Positions 39,940 to 48,935 of a stretch of 64,000 nucleotides of DNA are shown here, in pieces. Source of the DNA: an uncultured Fluviicola sp. (GTDB lineage Bacteria; Bacteroidota; Bacteroidia; Flavobacteriales_D; Crocinitomicaceae); the NCBI RefSeq assembly GCF_902168135.1, contig NZ_CABHOL010000017.1:186001-250000 (forward strand), in the 5' to 3' direction. The notes beneath the pieces are model-generated. The model worked only from the letters and a program-made list of their open reading frames with translations. It did no database searches and was not told the DNA's origin. Every line of letters starts with the position of its first letter. Position 1 is the first letter of the stretch. A program made the position numbers and the translations under genes.

Positions 39940-41157
39940 TCAACCAATGAACCGGTCATAAACAGAGAAATATTCTGCTACACCTTTTTCCAGGCTGAAA
40001 TATTCGCAGGCGCCTGCGGTTGCTTTTTCTGGGGTAAAGCCTGGGAAATCCAAAGAGAAAGAACTCAAACTGGTTTCTGTAGTGTCTTTTAAAACAAGTC
40101 CTGCATTGTAACGCTGCACGATTTGATCGGTATCACCAACTCCGGCGTTGCAAATAAGCGGGATTCCCATAGCCATAATCTCACCTTGTTTGGTCGGAGA
40201 AGAAGCTTTTTTGGAAAAACTGGGACGAATAAAAAAGATCGAACAATCAAAAAGAGAAATGTAACCGGGAACTTTTTGATGCTGAACAGAAACAACACGC
40301 AGAGAATCGGAATCGATACCCAATTCCCTGGCTTCTGTTTGAATGGTAGATGGTGATTCCCGTGTTATGAACAGGAAAACAGCATTTGGTTTTAAATGAG
40401 TGATGTGTTTGAATGCCAGGAGCATTTCTCGCAACTGGTACCAGGTCCCGATGGAGCCTACGTATCCTACGATGTATTTGCCGTTTAAATGATATTCCGA
40501 TTTCTTAATCTCCAGTGAGTCAGAATCTGTTTTTTTGGGGTCGAACAGGTTTAGATCCACACAACATGGAATAACCTGGATTTTTTCATGGGTAACACCT
40601 TTCAGGTTCCAGGATAAAATTTCCTTTTTTCCTATTTCAGTCAGACTGACAATGGCGTCGCTTTCTTCAAAGTATCTGCGTTCCATCTTTTTGAAATAAG
40701 AATAGATGAATTTAAAAAGCGGGTTTTTCAAATTCCAAATCTTTCCTTCTACACGCTCATCAGCCCAAAAACCACGCATGTCGAAAAGCATTCTGACTCC
40801 TTTTTCCTGCTTCAGTTTTAAACCTACCATGGCGCTGATATAACTTCTGCAGTGCACCAATTGAAACTGTTTTTCCCGGTGAAGTTCAAAAGCCAATTTA
40901 CGCATCCGGCGAATATCCAGTAAGGTTGAAAGTACAGGTGGATTTTTCGTGTAAACCAGAGGCTTCCAAAGAATGTTGTGTTCTATGCAGAGAATTTCTA
41001 TTTTTCCCTTTTCCTGGGAATAACGGTCTGATTTCTCGAAACTGATCAGTGTAAATTGAAATCCCTTTTTGCTCAGCCCAATCAAATATGGCAATACCTG
41101 GCTTTGTCCCAAAGGATCAGTCATGCCGTCATACGACAAGTAAAGGACATTCTTCAT
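39940..41157 (-). CDS. Glycosyltransferase (GT4-like, GT-B fold)
   Basis: 405 residues. N-terminal acceptor domain begins MKNVLYLSYDGMTDPLGQSQ, a form seen in GT4 enzymes of O-antigen loci; the C-terminal donor domain has KYIVGYVGSIGTWYQLREML, FFIRPSFSKKASSPTKQGE (catalytic Glu region) and MAMGIPLICNAGVGDTDQIV. Nucleotide-sugar specificity cannot be read from the sequence. It is the last gene of the minus-strand group 45382-39940, 54 bases after the epimerase. Confidence 0.88.
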   Translation of the reverse strand: MKNVLYLSYDGMTDPLGQSQVLPYLIGLSKKGFQFTLISFEKSDRYSQEKGKIEILCIEHNILWKPLVYTKNPPVLSTLLDIRRMRKLAFELHREKQFQLVHCRSYISAMVGLKLKQEKGVRMLFDMRGFWADERVEGKIWNLKNPLFKFIYSYFKKMERRYFEESDAIVSLTEIGKKEILSWNLKGVTHEKIQVIPCCVDLNLFDPKKTDSDSLEIKKSEYHLNGKYIVGYVGSIGTWYQLREMLLAFKHITHLKPNAVFLFITRESPSTIQTEARELGIDSDSLRVVSVQHQKVPGYISLFDCSIFFIRPSFSKKASSPTKQGEIMAMGIPLICNAGVGDTDQIVQRYNAGLVLKDTTETSLSSFSLDFPGFTPEKATAGACEYFSLEKGVAEYFSVYDRFIG

Positions 41158-41211
41158 TCCACGGTTGCAGTTACACTGATGATTAAATTAACTTCCGGTC
41201 AATTTACAGAT

Positions 41212-42144
41212 TTATCTCAGATTATTCAAAATTATCTGAATGCCTTTTTCCAGTGAAGTGAAGGGCCTTCCTAATAATTGACTCATTTTTGCGGTATCCG
41301 GTTGTCTTCGGGTCATATCGCCTTCTTCCAAAGGTGGTAAGTGAATGATTTTGGATTGGGAGTTCGTCAGACGAATAATTGTTTCTGCCAATTCCATGAT
41401 AGTCACAATGTCGCCGTTCCCAATGTTTGCCACATCATTTACAATCAGGTCAGACTCCATTGCTTTGATACAGGCATCCAGGTGGTCTTCAATGAAACAA
41501 AAAGTTCTTGTCTGAGTACCGTCCCCGTAGATCGGAATATCTTTGTTGGCAAGAGCAAGGCGGATAAAGCGGGACATCACAAAATCGGTACTTTGTTTAG
41601 GGCCGTAAGTATTGAAAAAGCGGAAAATGGTGTAATCCAATCCGTACTCCTGGTGGTAGGAACGAAAATAAGATTCGCCTACATTTTTTACAACAGCATA
41701 GGGGAGTCGTGAATTAAGCGGGGTTATTGTTTCGTGCTGCGGTAAATGAACCGGCTCGCCGTAGACTTCCGAAGAGGAAGAATAGAAAACACGTCTTACC
41801 CCTGTTCGTTTCGACAAATCAAGAATATTGCGGATACCATAGATGTCATCCAAAACCATGATAGGATTTTCCAAGGTTCTTTTCACACCAACAACGGCAG
41901 CATAATGGAAAACGTAGTCGAAATTATAAAGGCTGAAAATCGGTGCAATGTCATCGAAATTATTGACGTTTCCGTGAATGAACTTGCAGTTCGGGTGCTG
42001 CGGGATATTTTCTTTTCTTCCCGTCAGGAAATTGTCCACTAAAACCACAAAATAATCCGGGTTTTCCAGCAGCTTGTCAGCAAGGGAAGAAGGAATAAAA
42101 CCCGCTCCTCCGGTAATCAATATATTCTTTTTTGACTGGTTCAT
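41212..42144 (-). CDS. NAD-dependent nucleotide-sugar epimerase/dehydratase
   Basis: 310 residues, extended SDR family. The Rossmann motif reads ILITGGAGFIPSSLADKL, with Pro18 in place of the third Gly of the usual TGxxGxxG. The active-site region SSSSEVYG and RLPYAVVKNVGESYFRSY gives Ser and Y-x-x-x-K. It is nearest to UDP-glucuronate decarboxylase/epimerase-type enzymes, but the substrate is not certain. It begins 3 bases after the upstream amidotransferase gene, so the two form one unit. Confidence 0.85.
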   Translation of the reverse strand: MNQSKKNILITGGAGFIPSSLADKLLENPDYFVVLVDNFLTGRKENIPQHPNCKFIHGNVNNFDDIAPIFSLYNFDYVFHYAAVVGVKRTLENPIMVLDDIYGIRNILDLSKRTGVRRVFYSSSSEVYGEPVHLPQHETITPLNSRLPYAVVKNVGESYFRSYHQEYGLDYTIFRFFNTYGPKQSTDFVMSRFIRLALANKDIPIYGDGTQTRTFCFIEDHLDACIKAMESDLIVNDVANIGNGDIVTIMELAETIIRLTNSQSKIIHLPPLEEGDMTRRQPDTAKMSQLLGRPFTSLEKGIQIILNNLR

Positions 42145-42147
42145 GAA

Positions 42148-43269
42148 CTATCTTTTTGGAAATAAGAAACGATAAACGCTGTAGACGAAGTTAATTCGCT
42201 TTTTTGAATTAGGGAAATCTTTATAAGTCAAAGGTTTTTGGCGGAGTATTTTATCAAACTCTTCAGGAGAGATTTGCAGCTTTTTACAAATGAAATGTTT
42301 CTCTCTTCCAATGGTTTCCACATTGTAAGGAAGATTTTTCAGTTCTTCTAATGCTTCTTCCTGCGTAATTTGTCCGGAGCATATTTGCGTTGAAAAAGTT
42401 GCCAACCGGTAGTCAAAACCATATTTTACGGGCATCATGTAAGATTGCCAAAAGCTTGTATAACGCGATTCATGATGTTTTCTGTCCGGGAATTTACATC
42501 CCAGTTCTTTTTCAAGGAGTAAACGTGCTTCGTCCTTATTATAGTTGATAAAGTTTAACGGATAATACGTTTTAATCCCTTTGATCATTTTATACCAGAA
42601 CTCTTTACATAGACCGAATCCGGGAGTTTTCTTCCGTTTAACCTTACTGAATTTACGAACTATATGGCGATAGAGTTTCATGTCTTTCATAACATGATAT
42701 CCCCACTGCAGCGGTAAAATTCCTTCTGATGAATAATTTCCCCCGGAAAGAATGGTTTTCACACCGTGTTTATCGGCGATCTGGTGCAACGCTGCGGGAA
42801 TGGCTAAATCACTTGGGATTTCAATATCAACAATGGAAGATCTTAAAAAAGCCAATTGGATTTCCCGGAATTCTGACCAATCAAGTACTACGGTTTCCAG
42901 ATCCAGGTCCAGTTTCTCCGCAACGGTTTGAATATTTTGGACAGCCAATTCCGTATTCCAGCCATTATCCAGATGGACCAGCAATGGATTCAACCCGTTT
43001 ATTTTGGCATAATACGCAGTATAGCAGCTGTCAACACCTCCACTGATACCGATTATCGAATCATATGGTTTTTGACCGCCTTTGGATTTTATTTGTTCGA
43101 AGAGGTTTCTAACTCTTTCTTCGTTTCTTTTCGGATCATCAAATAAGGGATTAATCCTCAGTATGTAATCGGTGCAATGATTGCAGGTGCCGTCAGCATT
43201 GAACACAATATCGGGATCACTAGTGTCCATCACGCATCTTACGCATTGTTGATATTGGGAATCAAGCAT
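42148..43269 (-). CDS. N-acetyl sugar amidotransferase (WbpG/PseA/LegG family)
   Basis: 373 residues. N-terminal cysteine cluster CVRCVMDTSDPDIVFNADG then CNHC, the PP-loop ATPase motif IGISGGVDSCYTAYYAKING and LLVHLDNGWNTELAV. This matches the family that makes acetamidino sugars or legionaminic/pseudaminic derivatives. WbpG works with HisH2/HisF2 for ammonia supply; no hisH or hisF homologue is near, so another ammonia source or a PseA-like mode is needed (inference). It is the first gene after a strong promoter-like box; the epimerase follows by 3 bases. Confidence 0.88.
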   Translation of the reverse strand: MLDSQYQQCVRCVMDTSDPDIVFNADGTCNHCTDYILRINPLFDDPKRNEERVRNLFEQIKSKGGQKPYDSIIGISGGVDSCYTAYYAKINGLNPLLVHLDNGWNTELAVQNIQTVAEKLDLDLETVVLDWSEFREIQLAFLRSSIVDIEIPSDLAIPAALHQIADKHGVKTILSGGNYSSEGILPLQWGYHVMKDMKLYRHIVRKFSKVKRKKTPGFGLCKEFWYKMIKGIKTYYPLNFINYNKDEARLLLEKELGCKFPDRKHHESRYTSFWQSYMMPVKYGFDYRLATFSTQICSGQITQEEALEELKNLPYNVETIGREKHFICKKLQISPEEFDKILRQKPLTYKDFPNSKKRINFVYSVYRFLFPKR

Positions 43270-43273
43270 CCTG

Positions 43274-43281
43274 CAAATTTA
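43274..43281 (-). promoter_or_regulatory. -7 box 4 bases before the amidotransferase start codon
   Basis: On the minus strand TAAATTTG, a perfect TAnnTTTG, followed by CAGG and then ATG. The transcript would be leaderless or nearly so. No TTG is seen at the -33 distance. Confidence 0.45.
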
Positions 43282-43378
43282 ACAGCATCTGCTTATGATC
43301 AGGCATTTTTTTAGACTAAAAAATAAGTAGAAGTATTGAATGAACATTTGACAACTTCAGGTGAACGTTTGTAGAAAG

Positions 43379-44269
43379 TTACAAAACAAGGTGTTTTAGC
43401 GTTGCCCAAAATACCCGCTGCTTCAAGGCGCTTTTATGTTCACGCAGTGCTTTTTTCAGGTAGAAGAAACCTTTTTGCCTGTGGTTGTTGAAAGCCAGGT
43501 CCACGGCGAGTATGAGGTAATTACGCATGACAAAATACGGGTAGTCGTTTCCTAAGAATTGCTTTAAGGCTTCGTTTTCATCAATGTACTTCAGGAAAGT
43601 TAAAAATCGTGTTTCCAGTTTGTCGGGATCGGTCATTGTATTGACGCTTCGTTCTGCGTGCTGAATTAAATAGGAAGTAATTTCCGCAGACTGATGAAAT
43701 CGATATTTCGCGAGCAAACGAAGCCATAACTCATAATCTTCACTGGCACTTAATGCACGGTCTTCTATGAATGGGTTCTCAAGAGCAATGTCCCTGCGAA
43801 CGATCACGGGATTGCAGGCCAGGTAATTTCCTTCGATCAGGAAATTTTTCCGCCGCTTTTTCCCGCCCGAATAAGCAGACTGAACAGGAGTAAGTTTCCC
43901 GGAAACGGAGTCTTTAATCTGGTACATGACATTTGCCACTTCCGGATTTTCATGCCGGGTACAAAGCTCTTTGATATGTGCTACATGGTGCGGAAGCATT
44001 TCGTCATCACTGTCGAACCAATTGATGTACTCGCCTCTGGCATATTCCGTTCCGCGATTTCTTGCAGCACCGCGTTCGCTGTTGGAAATGCGGTAATAAC
44101 GCACTTTCTCCGAAAGAAATGGCTGAACAATTTCTTCGGTATTGTCCGAACTTCCATCGTCAATTACAATCACTTCAAAATCATCACAGGATTGATCCAG
44201 AACCCTTTTTAGCGTGTGTTCGATCAAGTGTGCACGATTGTATGTCGGAATAATGATTGAAAGGAACAT
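43379..44269 (-). CDS. Glycosyltransferase family 2 (GT-A fold)
   Basis: 296 residues. MFLSIIIPTYNRAHLIEHTL with the donor-binding VIVIDDGSSDNTEEIV, the DxD region WFDSDDEML (about residue 94) and the acceptor region EDYELWLRLL. It is typical of capsular or O-antigen sugar transferases. It is 3 bases downstream of a GT4 gene; a 109-base gap separates it from the amidotransferase unit. Confidence 0.92.
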   Translation of the reverse strand: MFLSIIIPTYNRAHLIEHTLKRVLDQSCDDFEVIVIDDGSSDNTEEIVQPFLSEKVRYYRISNSERGAARNRGTEYARGEYINWFDSDDEMLPHHVAHIKELCTRHENPEVANVMYQIKDSVSGKLTPVQSAYSGGKKRRKNFLIEGNYLACNPVIVRRDIALENPFIEDRALSASEDYELWLRLLAKYRFHQSAEITSYLIQHAERSVNTMTDPDKLETRFLTFLKYIDENEALKQFLGNDYPYFVMRNYLILAVDLAFNNHRQKGFFYLKKALREHKSALKQRVFWATLKHLVL

Positions 44270-44272
44270 GTG

Positions 44273-45382
44273 CTAAGATGTGTACAGTTTTTGAAGATTT
44301 GAAATATAGGTGCTGAAGCCGAATAAGTGGTTTACATCCCGAACACCATTCGTTTTCAGTTTTGTGCAGAGCTGTTGGTCGTTCAGTATACGGATCATTG
44401 CATCATAAATAGCATTCGAATCCCGGAATGGAACAACCAGTGCATTTTCTTCGTGCGATATAAATTCCCGGGCCACGCCGCTTAATGTAAAAATAGAGGG
44501 GATTTGCGCAGCTAAAGCTTCCACGTAAGTTTGTCCGAAAGCCTCACAGTTTTCATTAACAGGAACGTGAACATAACAGTCAAACAACCGGTAGAGGTCA
44601 AATACATTATTCTCAAAAGGGATAACACGGTAATTTTTTTCCGGAAGCTGACAGAGCTTGTTTTTTATTTCTGACACATAATCTCCATGTTCCGAAGCTC
44701 CGAAAAGACATAATAAAGCATCCGGGTGTTGTTTCAGTAGTTTGCTGAAAGCATCGATCGTGTATTGGATTCCTTTCAATTCAAGCCAGCGGGCAATAAC
44801 ACCTATTACAGGTTTTTGATTTTCCGGATTATATAGTCGTTTCAAGCGTTCAACTTCCACCGGATCATTCTTTGAAAATCGTTCAAGTTCAAACCCGTGA
44901 TGAATTAACACACGTTTGCGGTACTGAATGCCTTGGCTGATTAATAATTCATCCACGTTTTTTGAAATCGCAACGATTTTAGTAGCCAGTCTGTTCTGTA
45001 CCTTGTCGATGATGCGTTCTTTCCAATCCAAATGCAGCGGTTTTCCCGAATGCCGGGTGTAAATCCTATGCGGAATCCCGGCGAGCTTCGCTCCCCAGAG
45101 ACCAATCCAATTGGCATGCGCCAGGTGGCAGTGTACCAGGTCAACAGACGCTTCTTTCAACAGTTTTTTGCACGCAAGAATTACTTTTCGGGATTTTAAT
45201 AAACTTCCAGCTTCCAGTGTATGTACGCGAAAACCGTTTGAAATAAGGAATCGATGAAGTTCACCGTTTGTGCAATTGATGAGTATGTAGCAGACATCCA
45301 GGTTGATTGCTTTTAAATGAAGTGCCGTTTGCTCAAAGTAAACGGCTTTGTGGATATCTGATATGATGTAACAAATCTTCAA
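44273..45382 (-). CDS. Glycosyltransferase (GT4-like), TTG start
   Basis: 369 residues. No ATG is available upstream: an in-frame TAG lies 6 codons before, and the chosen start is TTG at 45382 (MKICYIISDIHKA). Features: ALHLKAINLDVCYILINC, DLVHCHLAHANWIGLWGA, RIYTRHSGKP, RVLIHHGFELERFSKN, and the C-terminal EAFGQTYVEALAAQIPSIF with the catalytic Glu motif. Likely a surface glycan transferase. It forms a pair with the GT2 gene 3 bases downstream. Confidence 0.9.
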   Translation of the reverse strand: MKICYIISDIHKAVYFEQTALHLKAINLDVCYILINCTNGELHRFLISNGFRVHTLEAGSLLKSRKVILACKKLLKEASVDLVHCHLAHANWIGLWGAKLAGIPHRIYTRHSGKPLHLDWKERIIDKVQNRLATKIVAISKNVDELLISQGIQYRKRVLIHHGFELERFSKNDPVEVERLKRLYNPENQKPVIGVIARWLELKGIQYTIDAFSKLLKQHPDALLCLFGASEHGDYVSEIKNKLCQLPEKNYRVIPFENNVFDLYRLFDCYVHVPVNENCEAFGQTYVEALAAQIPSIFTLSGVAREFISHEENALVVPFRDSNAIYDAMIRILNDQQLCTKLKTNGVRDVNHLFGFSTYISNLQKLYTS

Positions 45383-45437
45383 GTGCAGAAATTTGAGCTA
45401 AAATTATGGTTTATTTCTACAGGTCTGGTGATTTGAT

Positions 45438-45445
45438 TAAATTTG
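45438..45445 (+). promoter_or_regulatory. Candidate -7 box of the plus-strand GT2 gene
   Basis: TAAATTTG ends 36 bases before the ATG at 45482. No TTG lies at the -33 distance. Confidence 0.35.
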
Positions 45446-45481
45446 CGGCACTACAATTTTGCGTCCAAACTCTCTCTCCGT

Positions 45482-46411
45482 ATGAAAACGAAATTTTCGT
45501 TCATAATCCCCTGCTATTATAATGAGCCGAATATTCCTGCAACATTTTCAAAATTGCTTGAAAATGAAAAACTTTTCGGGGATGAAGTAGGATTTGAGTA
45601 CGTTTTTATTGACGACGGAAGCAAGGATAATACCTGGAACGAGCTTCAGAAGATCCATCAGGCCCATCCGGGAAAAGTGCGTCTGCTTCGATTTGGTAAA
45701 AACGTAGGTTCGTACATAGCGATCACCGCAGGAATGAAAAAAGCAATGGGAGATATCAATGTGGTGGTATCTGCGGATCTTCAGGACCCTTTAGAACTTA
45801 CGGTTGAGATGTACAGGCATTGGAAGAACGGATTTAAATTGGTGATCGGTCAGCGTGCGAATAACATGGATGGATTTGTATCTAAAAGTACCTCCAAACT
45901 GTTTAATTCATTGATGCGCAAATATGCTATTTCGGATTTACCGAAAGGAGGTTTTGATTTTGTGCTTTTTGATAAAGTTGTGAAAGATCAGGTTTTACTC
46001 ACCGGTGAGAAGAATACCAATATTTTGTACCTCATGTTTGTTCTGGGATATCCAACCGCAACGATTCCTTATACCCGGCAGGAACGAAAAATGGGAAAAA
46101 GCCGCTGGACTTTCAAAAAGAAAATGAAGTTGTTCATCGATTCATTTATCGCATTTTCATTTGTTCCGATAAGAATCTTAAGTGTAACCGGACTGCTATT
46201 CGGGTTTTTGTCGCTGGTTTATTCCATCTACATCCTGATCAACAAACTCACCGGTAACATTGAGATAGAGGGATGGTCGGCTTTAATGATAGCGGTCCTG
46301 TTTATCGGATCATTCCAAATGATTGGATTGGGGATTCTGGGGGAATACCTGTGGCGTATTCTTGATGAAGTTCGAAACCGTCCACAGTATACTATTGTGG
46401 AAGAACATTGA
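45482..46411 (+). CDS. Membrane-associated glycosyltransferase family 2 (polyprenyl-phosphate type)
   Basis: 309 residues from ATG 45482, with the GT-A signature KFSFIIPCYYNEPNIPATFS directly after the start; upstream in-frame codons back to 45443 look untranslated. Motifs: FEYVFIDDGSKDNTW, VVSADLQDPLELTVEMYRHW and TRQERKMGKSRWTFKKKMKL. Two hydrophobic segments close the C-terminus (about residues 220-245 and 260-290). This architecture is that of enzymes such as dolichol/undecaprenyl-phosphate sugar transferases (DPM1/ArnC/GtrB-like). It is convergent with the membrane gene at 46427. Confidence 0.93.
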   Translation: MKTKFSFIIPCYYNEPNIPATFSKLLENEKLFGDEVGFEYVFIDDGSKDNTWNELQKIHQAHPGKVRLLRFGKNVGSYIAITAGMKKAMGDINVVVSADLQDPLELTVEMYRHWKNGFKLVIGQRANNMDGFVSKSTSKLFNSLMRKYAISDLPKGGFDFVLFDKVVKDQVLLTGEKNTNILYLMFVLGYPTATIPYTRQERKMGKSRWTFKKKMKLFIDSFIAFSFVPIRILSVTGLLFGFLSLVYSIYILINKLTGNIEIEGWSALMIAVLFIGSFQMIGLGILGEYLWRILDEVRNRPQYTIVEEH

Positions 46412-46426
46412 TTTCAAGAATTTGTT

Positions 46427-47998
46427 TTATCTGAAACGATTAATCAGCAATCCGAATTTATTTGAAATATCCGTTAGCAGCAGCGAAGAACCGATAATCA
46501 TGATCGGTAATACAGGAAGCATATACCGTTGTTCGATTTCGCGGTGGATAAAGCTGAAAAAGAAAATGAATAACAACGGGGTTATCACATAGACAACGTA
46601 ATCAAACCGTTTTTTGATCCGGAATACATTGAAAATAACTGCGCCGAAGATAAATAGATGGATTAACAGCAGTAAGGTCTTGTAGGCGCGAAGAGGAAGC
46701 GGGATATTTCCTTGAAAAATAAAAACATGTGCAGTGTTGGAGTGAACAACCATTCGTTTCAGATACATGAGTGGAGAACCAATCCAATAACCGAATAAGT
46801 GTTTGTTTTTGTATTCTTTGATCAATTGATTGTAAGCTTCCTCAGCTTGCAACTGTTCGGGGAAATAAGTGTCCGGCTGTGCTTTTTCTTCGTCATAATA
46901 CGGTTTCTGAATCGCAATGGCTCTTTGATGGAGTTTGAGCACCCGGGATAATCGGTCATTCCCAAAATCGGAAACTACAGCAGGTGGAAGCTGACCGATG
47001 ACTTTCCGGATTTCCACGTCCTGAGTGTCACCCGCTAAAGCTGCAAAATAAAAAGGTTGATGGTACCTGTTGAACCGATCACCGTCTTCTCCCCAGCATT
47101 TGGCAAAACTGAACATTCCGCGGAATTCCGGCTTCATGCGGTCAAGACTTTGCGGATGATAAGCTTTTTCCAGGAATACTGTTTCTCCGGTAAGCCGGTA
47201 GTTTCTTAGTGCCCAGGAACCTATCCCGATAAAACCTATAAGAAAGATGACAGCAAATCCGGGTAAGAATTTACGCTTTAATGCAGAAAGGTCTTTGAGT
47301 GCGGCAAATACAAGAATAATTCCGGCTATGGCTGCGTATGGACGAGTCAGAACCAGATAAGTGAGGAAGAGCATTGCAAGGGAATAGAAAACGGTTTTTT
47401 TCCGTTTTTCGATGCTTTGGAATCCTTTGCAGGTGAAATACAGGTAGATAACCATCAATTCGGGTGTGATTCCTTCTGTGATGGTATAAAAAACCCAACC
47501 TCCTGCCATGGGAGTAGCCGCATAAATGACCGTTGCTATTTTCGCTCCGATACCGTTTGTAAGGAACGTGCAGATCCGGTAGAACAGCGGAATGGTTAGC
47601 ATGAATAAGAGAAATTGGAACAGTTTCAGGAAAAACCAGAGGTTCTCGCTGCCGAAAAGTTTGTGAAAAAGCAGGTATACCAAAGAATAACCCGGAACCC
47701 TGCGAAAATAATCGCCATCACTTACCGCGGGGCTTCTTTTCCAGCCTTCCCCCCGGATATAATTATCAACCGGTGATAAATAATATTCATTGTCAATACT
47801 GTAAATTGTTTGGTCTTTTACGAGAGAACCGGCATTAATAGTATCGTTGGGTTTTGAGTTTTTGCGTATTTGATCTATGTTCAGCACATTCATAAACCCA
47901 TTGAACATTATGCATAGGCCGATCGCAATTGCAAAAAAATGATTTTTGATAAAAAGTATCATGGAGATATAAGCAGTAAAAAGAGGGTAAATATACAT
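46427..47998 (-). CDS. Multi-pass membrane protein, GT39-like (GT-C) glycosyltransferase candidate
   Basis: 523 residues with about ten hydrophobic segments and a large loop after segment one (about residues 45-105) holding GEGWKRSPAVSDGDYFRRVPGYSL, which resembles the first extracytoplasmic loop of GT-C enzymes. No DxD or Asp-Glu motif is certain. It lies beside a GtrB-like GT2 gene, so the pair could transfer a lipid-linked sugar (inference). ATG at 47998; another ATG 12 codons later is possible. Divergent from the fdt-like cassette. Confidence 0.65.
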   Translation of the reverse strand: MYIYPLFTAYISMILFIKNHFFAIAIGLCIMFNGFMNVLNIDQIRKNSKPNDTINAGSLVKDQTIYSIDNEYYLSPVDNYIRGEGWKRSPAVSDGDYFRRVPGYSLVYLLFHKLFGSENLWFFLKLFQFLLFMLTIPLFYRICTFLTNGIGAKIATVIYAATPMAGGWVFYTITEGITPELMVIYLYFTCKGFQSIEKRKKTVFYSLAMLFLTYLVLTRPYAAIAGIILVFAALKDLSALKRKFLPGFAVIFLIGFIGIGSWALRNYRLTGETVFLEKAYHPQSLDRMKPEFRGMFSFAKCWGEDGDRFNRYHQPFYFAALAGDTQDVEIRKVIGQLPPAVVSDFGNDRLSRVLKLHQRAIAIQKPYYDEEKAQPDTYFPEQLQAEEAYNQLIKEYKNKHLFGYWIGSPLMYLKRMVVHSNTAHVFIFQGNIPLPLRAYKTLLLLIHLFIFGAVIFNVFRIKKRFDYVVYVITPLLFIFFFSFIHREIEQRYMLPVLPIMIIGSSLLLTDISNKFGLLINRFR

Positions 47999-48060
47999 TC
48001 ATTCATTTGAAAATCGTTACTTTAGATTCCGAATGATCCCCATAATCAATACATTTTTAA

Positions 48061-48468
48061 ATGAACTCAAAAGTCAAGATCATATCATTCAAAAAAATAG
48101 GAAAACCATCCGAAGGTTATTTGTCAGTAGGTGAGTCTTTTGGAGAGGTTCCGTTTGATATCAAACGCGTTTTTTGGACGTATTTCACTCCCGACAGTAT
48201 TACCAGAGGAAGGCATACGCATTACAATACCGAGATGATCCTGATTGCACTTTCCGGGATTATTGAAGTTACAACCGAATCCATAAACGGTGAGAAAGAA
48301 CTCTTTGTATTGAAAAACCCGAATGAAGGTTTATATATTCCGGCTTTGACCTGGCATGAGATGGCTTATTCACATACAGCCGTTCAGTTGGTCATTACAA
48401 ATTCGCTGTACGATGAGAGTGATTATATCCGCAGTTATGAGGAGTTTCAACAAATGCAGGTGAAATGA
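48061..48468 (+). CDS. dTDP-6-deoxy-hexose 3,4-ketoisomerase (FdtA/QdtA-like)
   Basis: 135 residues, cupin fold. Conserved stretch RVFWTYFTPDSITRGRHTHYNTEMILIALSG region with the His pair RGRHTH, and NPNEGLYIPALTWHEM. This enzyme moves the keto group in dTDP-4-keto-6-deoxyglucose before 3-amination (family knowledge). Its TGA stop overlaps the ATG of the next gene by 4 bases (ATGA). The upstream dTDP-glucose enzymes (RmlA/RmlB) are not in the window. FdtA and QdtA differ in product stereochemistry, which cannot be read here. Confidence 0.88.
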   Translation: MNSKVKIISFKKIGKPSEGYLSVGESFGEVPFDIKRVFWTYFTPDSITRGRHTHYNTEMILIALSGIIEVTTESINGEKELFVLKNPNEGLYIPALTWHEMAYSHTAVQLVITNSLYDESDYIRSYEEFQQMQVK

Positions 48469-48935
48469 CCGGGGTAAAGATCCATCCGCTTTCAGATGTC
48501 CAATCTACAAAAATCGGTGACGGAACGGTTGTATGGCAGTTTGCCATTATCCTGGAAGGAGCCCGGATCGGTGAGAACTGTAATGTGAATTGCCACACTT
48601 TTATTGAGAATGATGTAATCATAGGAAATAATTGTACCGTAAAAAGCGGCGTTTACCTGTGGGACGGACTGCGGATTGGCAACAACGTATTTATCGGCCC
48701 GAATGTAACTTTTACAAATGACAAGTACCCGCGTTCAAAGCAATATCCGGAAAGTTTCCAGGAATGCGTGATAGAGGACGGAGTATCTATCGGAGCAGGT
48801 GCTGTTATTTTAGGAGGAATCACCATTGGTAAAGGTGCTCTTGTCGGAGCAGGTTCACTTGTCACAAAATCAATTCCAGCAGGAGAGCTTTGGATGGGCT
48901 CGCCTGCAAGATTTATCCGAAAAATCAATGATTAA
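48465..48935 (+). CDS. Left-handed beta-helix acetyltransferase (FdtC/QdtC/WbpD-like)
   Basis: 156 residues with repeated hexapeptide units (IGDGTVVWQFAIILEGARIG, IGNNCTVKSGVYLWDGLRIG, GAVILGGITIGKGALVGAGS). It is of the family that N-acetylates 3-amino-3,6-dideoxy sugars attached to dTDP. It overlaps the ketoisomerase by 4 bases and the aminotransferase by 8 bases, so three proteins are made from one tightly coupled message. Confidence 0.9.
   Translation: MTGVKIHPLSDVQSTKIGDGTVVWQFAIILEGARIGENCNVNCHTFIENDVIIGNNCTVKSGVYLWDGLRIGNNVFIGPNVTFTNDKYPRSKQYPESFQECVIEDGVSIGAGAVILGGITIGKGALVGAGSLVTKSIPAGELWMGSPARFIRKIND

Noticed and set aside
48826-48927. Extended start of the sugar aminotransferase
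   Set aside because: It would overlap the acetyltransferase by 110 bases; ATG 48928 begins the conserved MIKFLDL segment.
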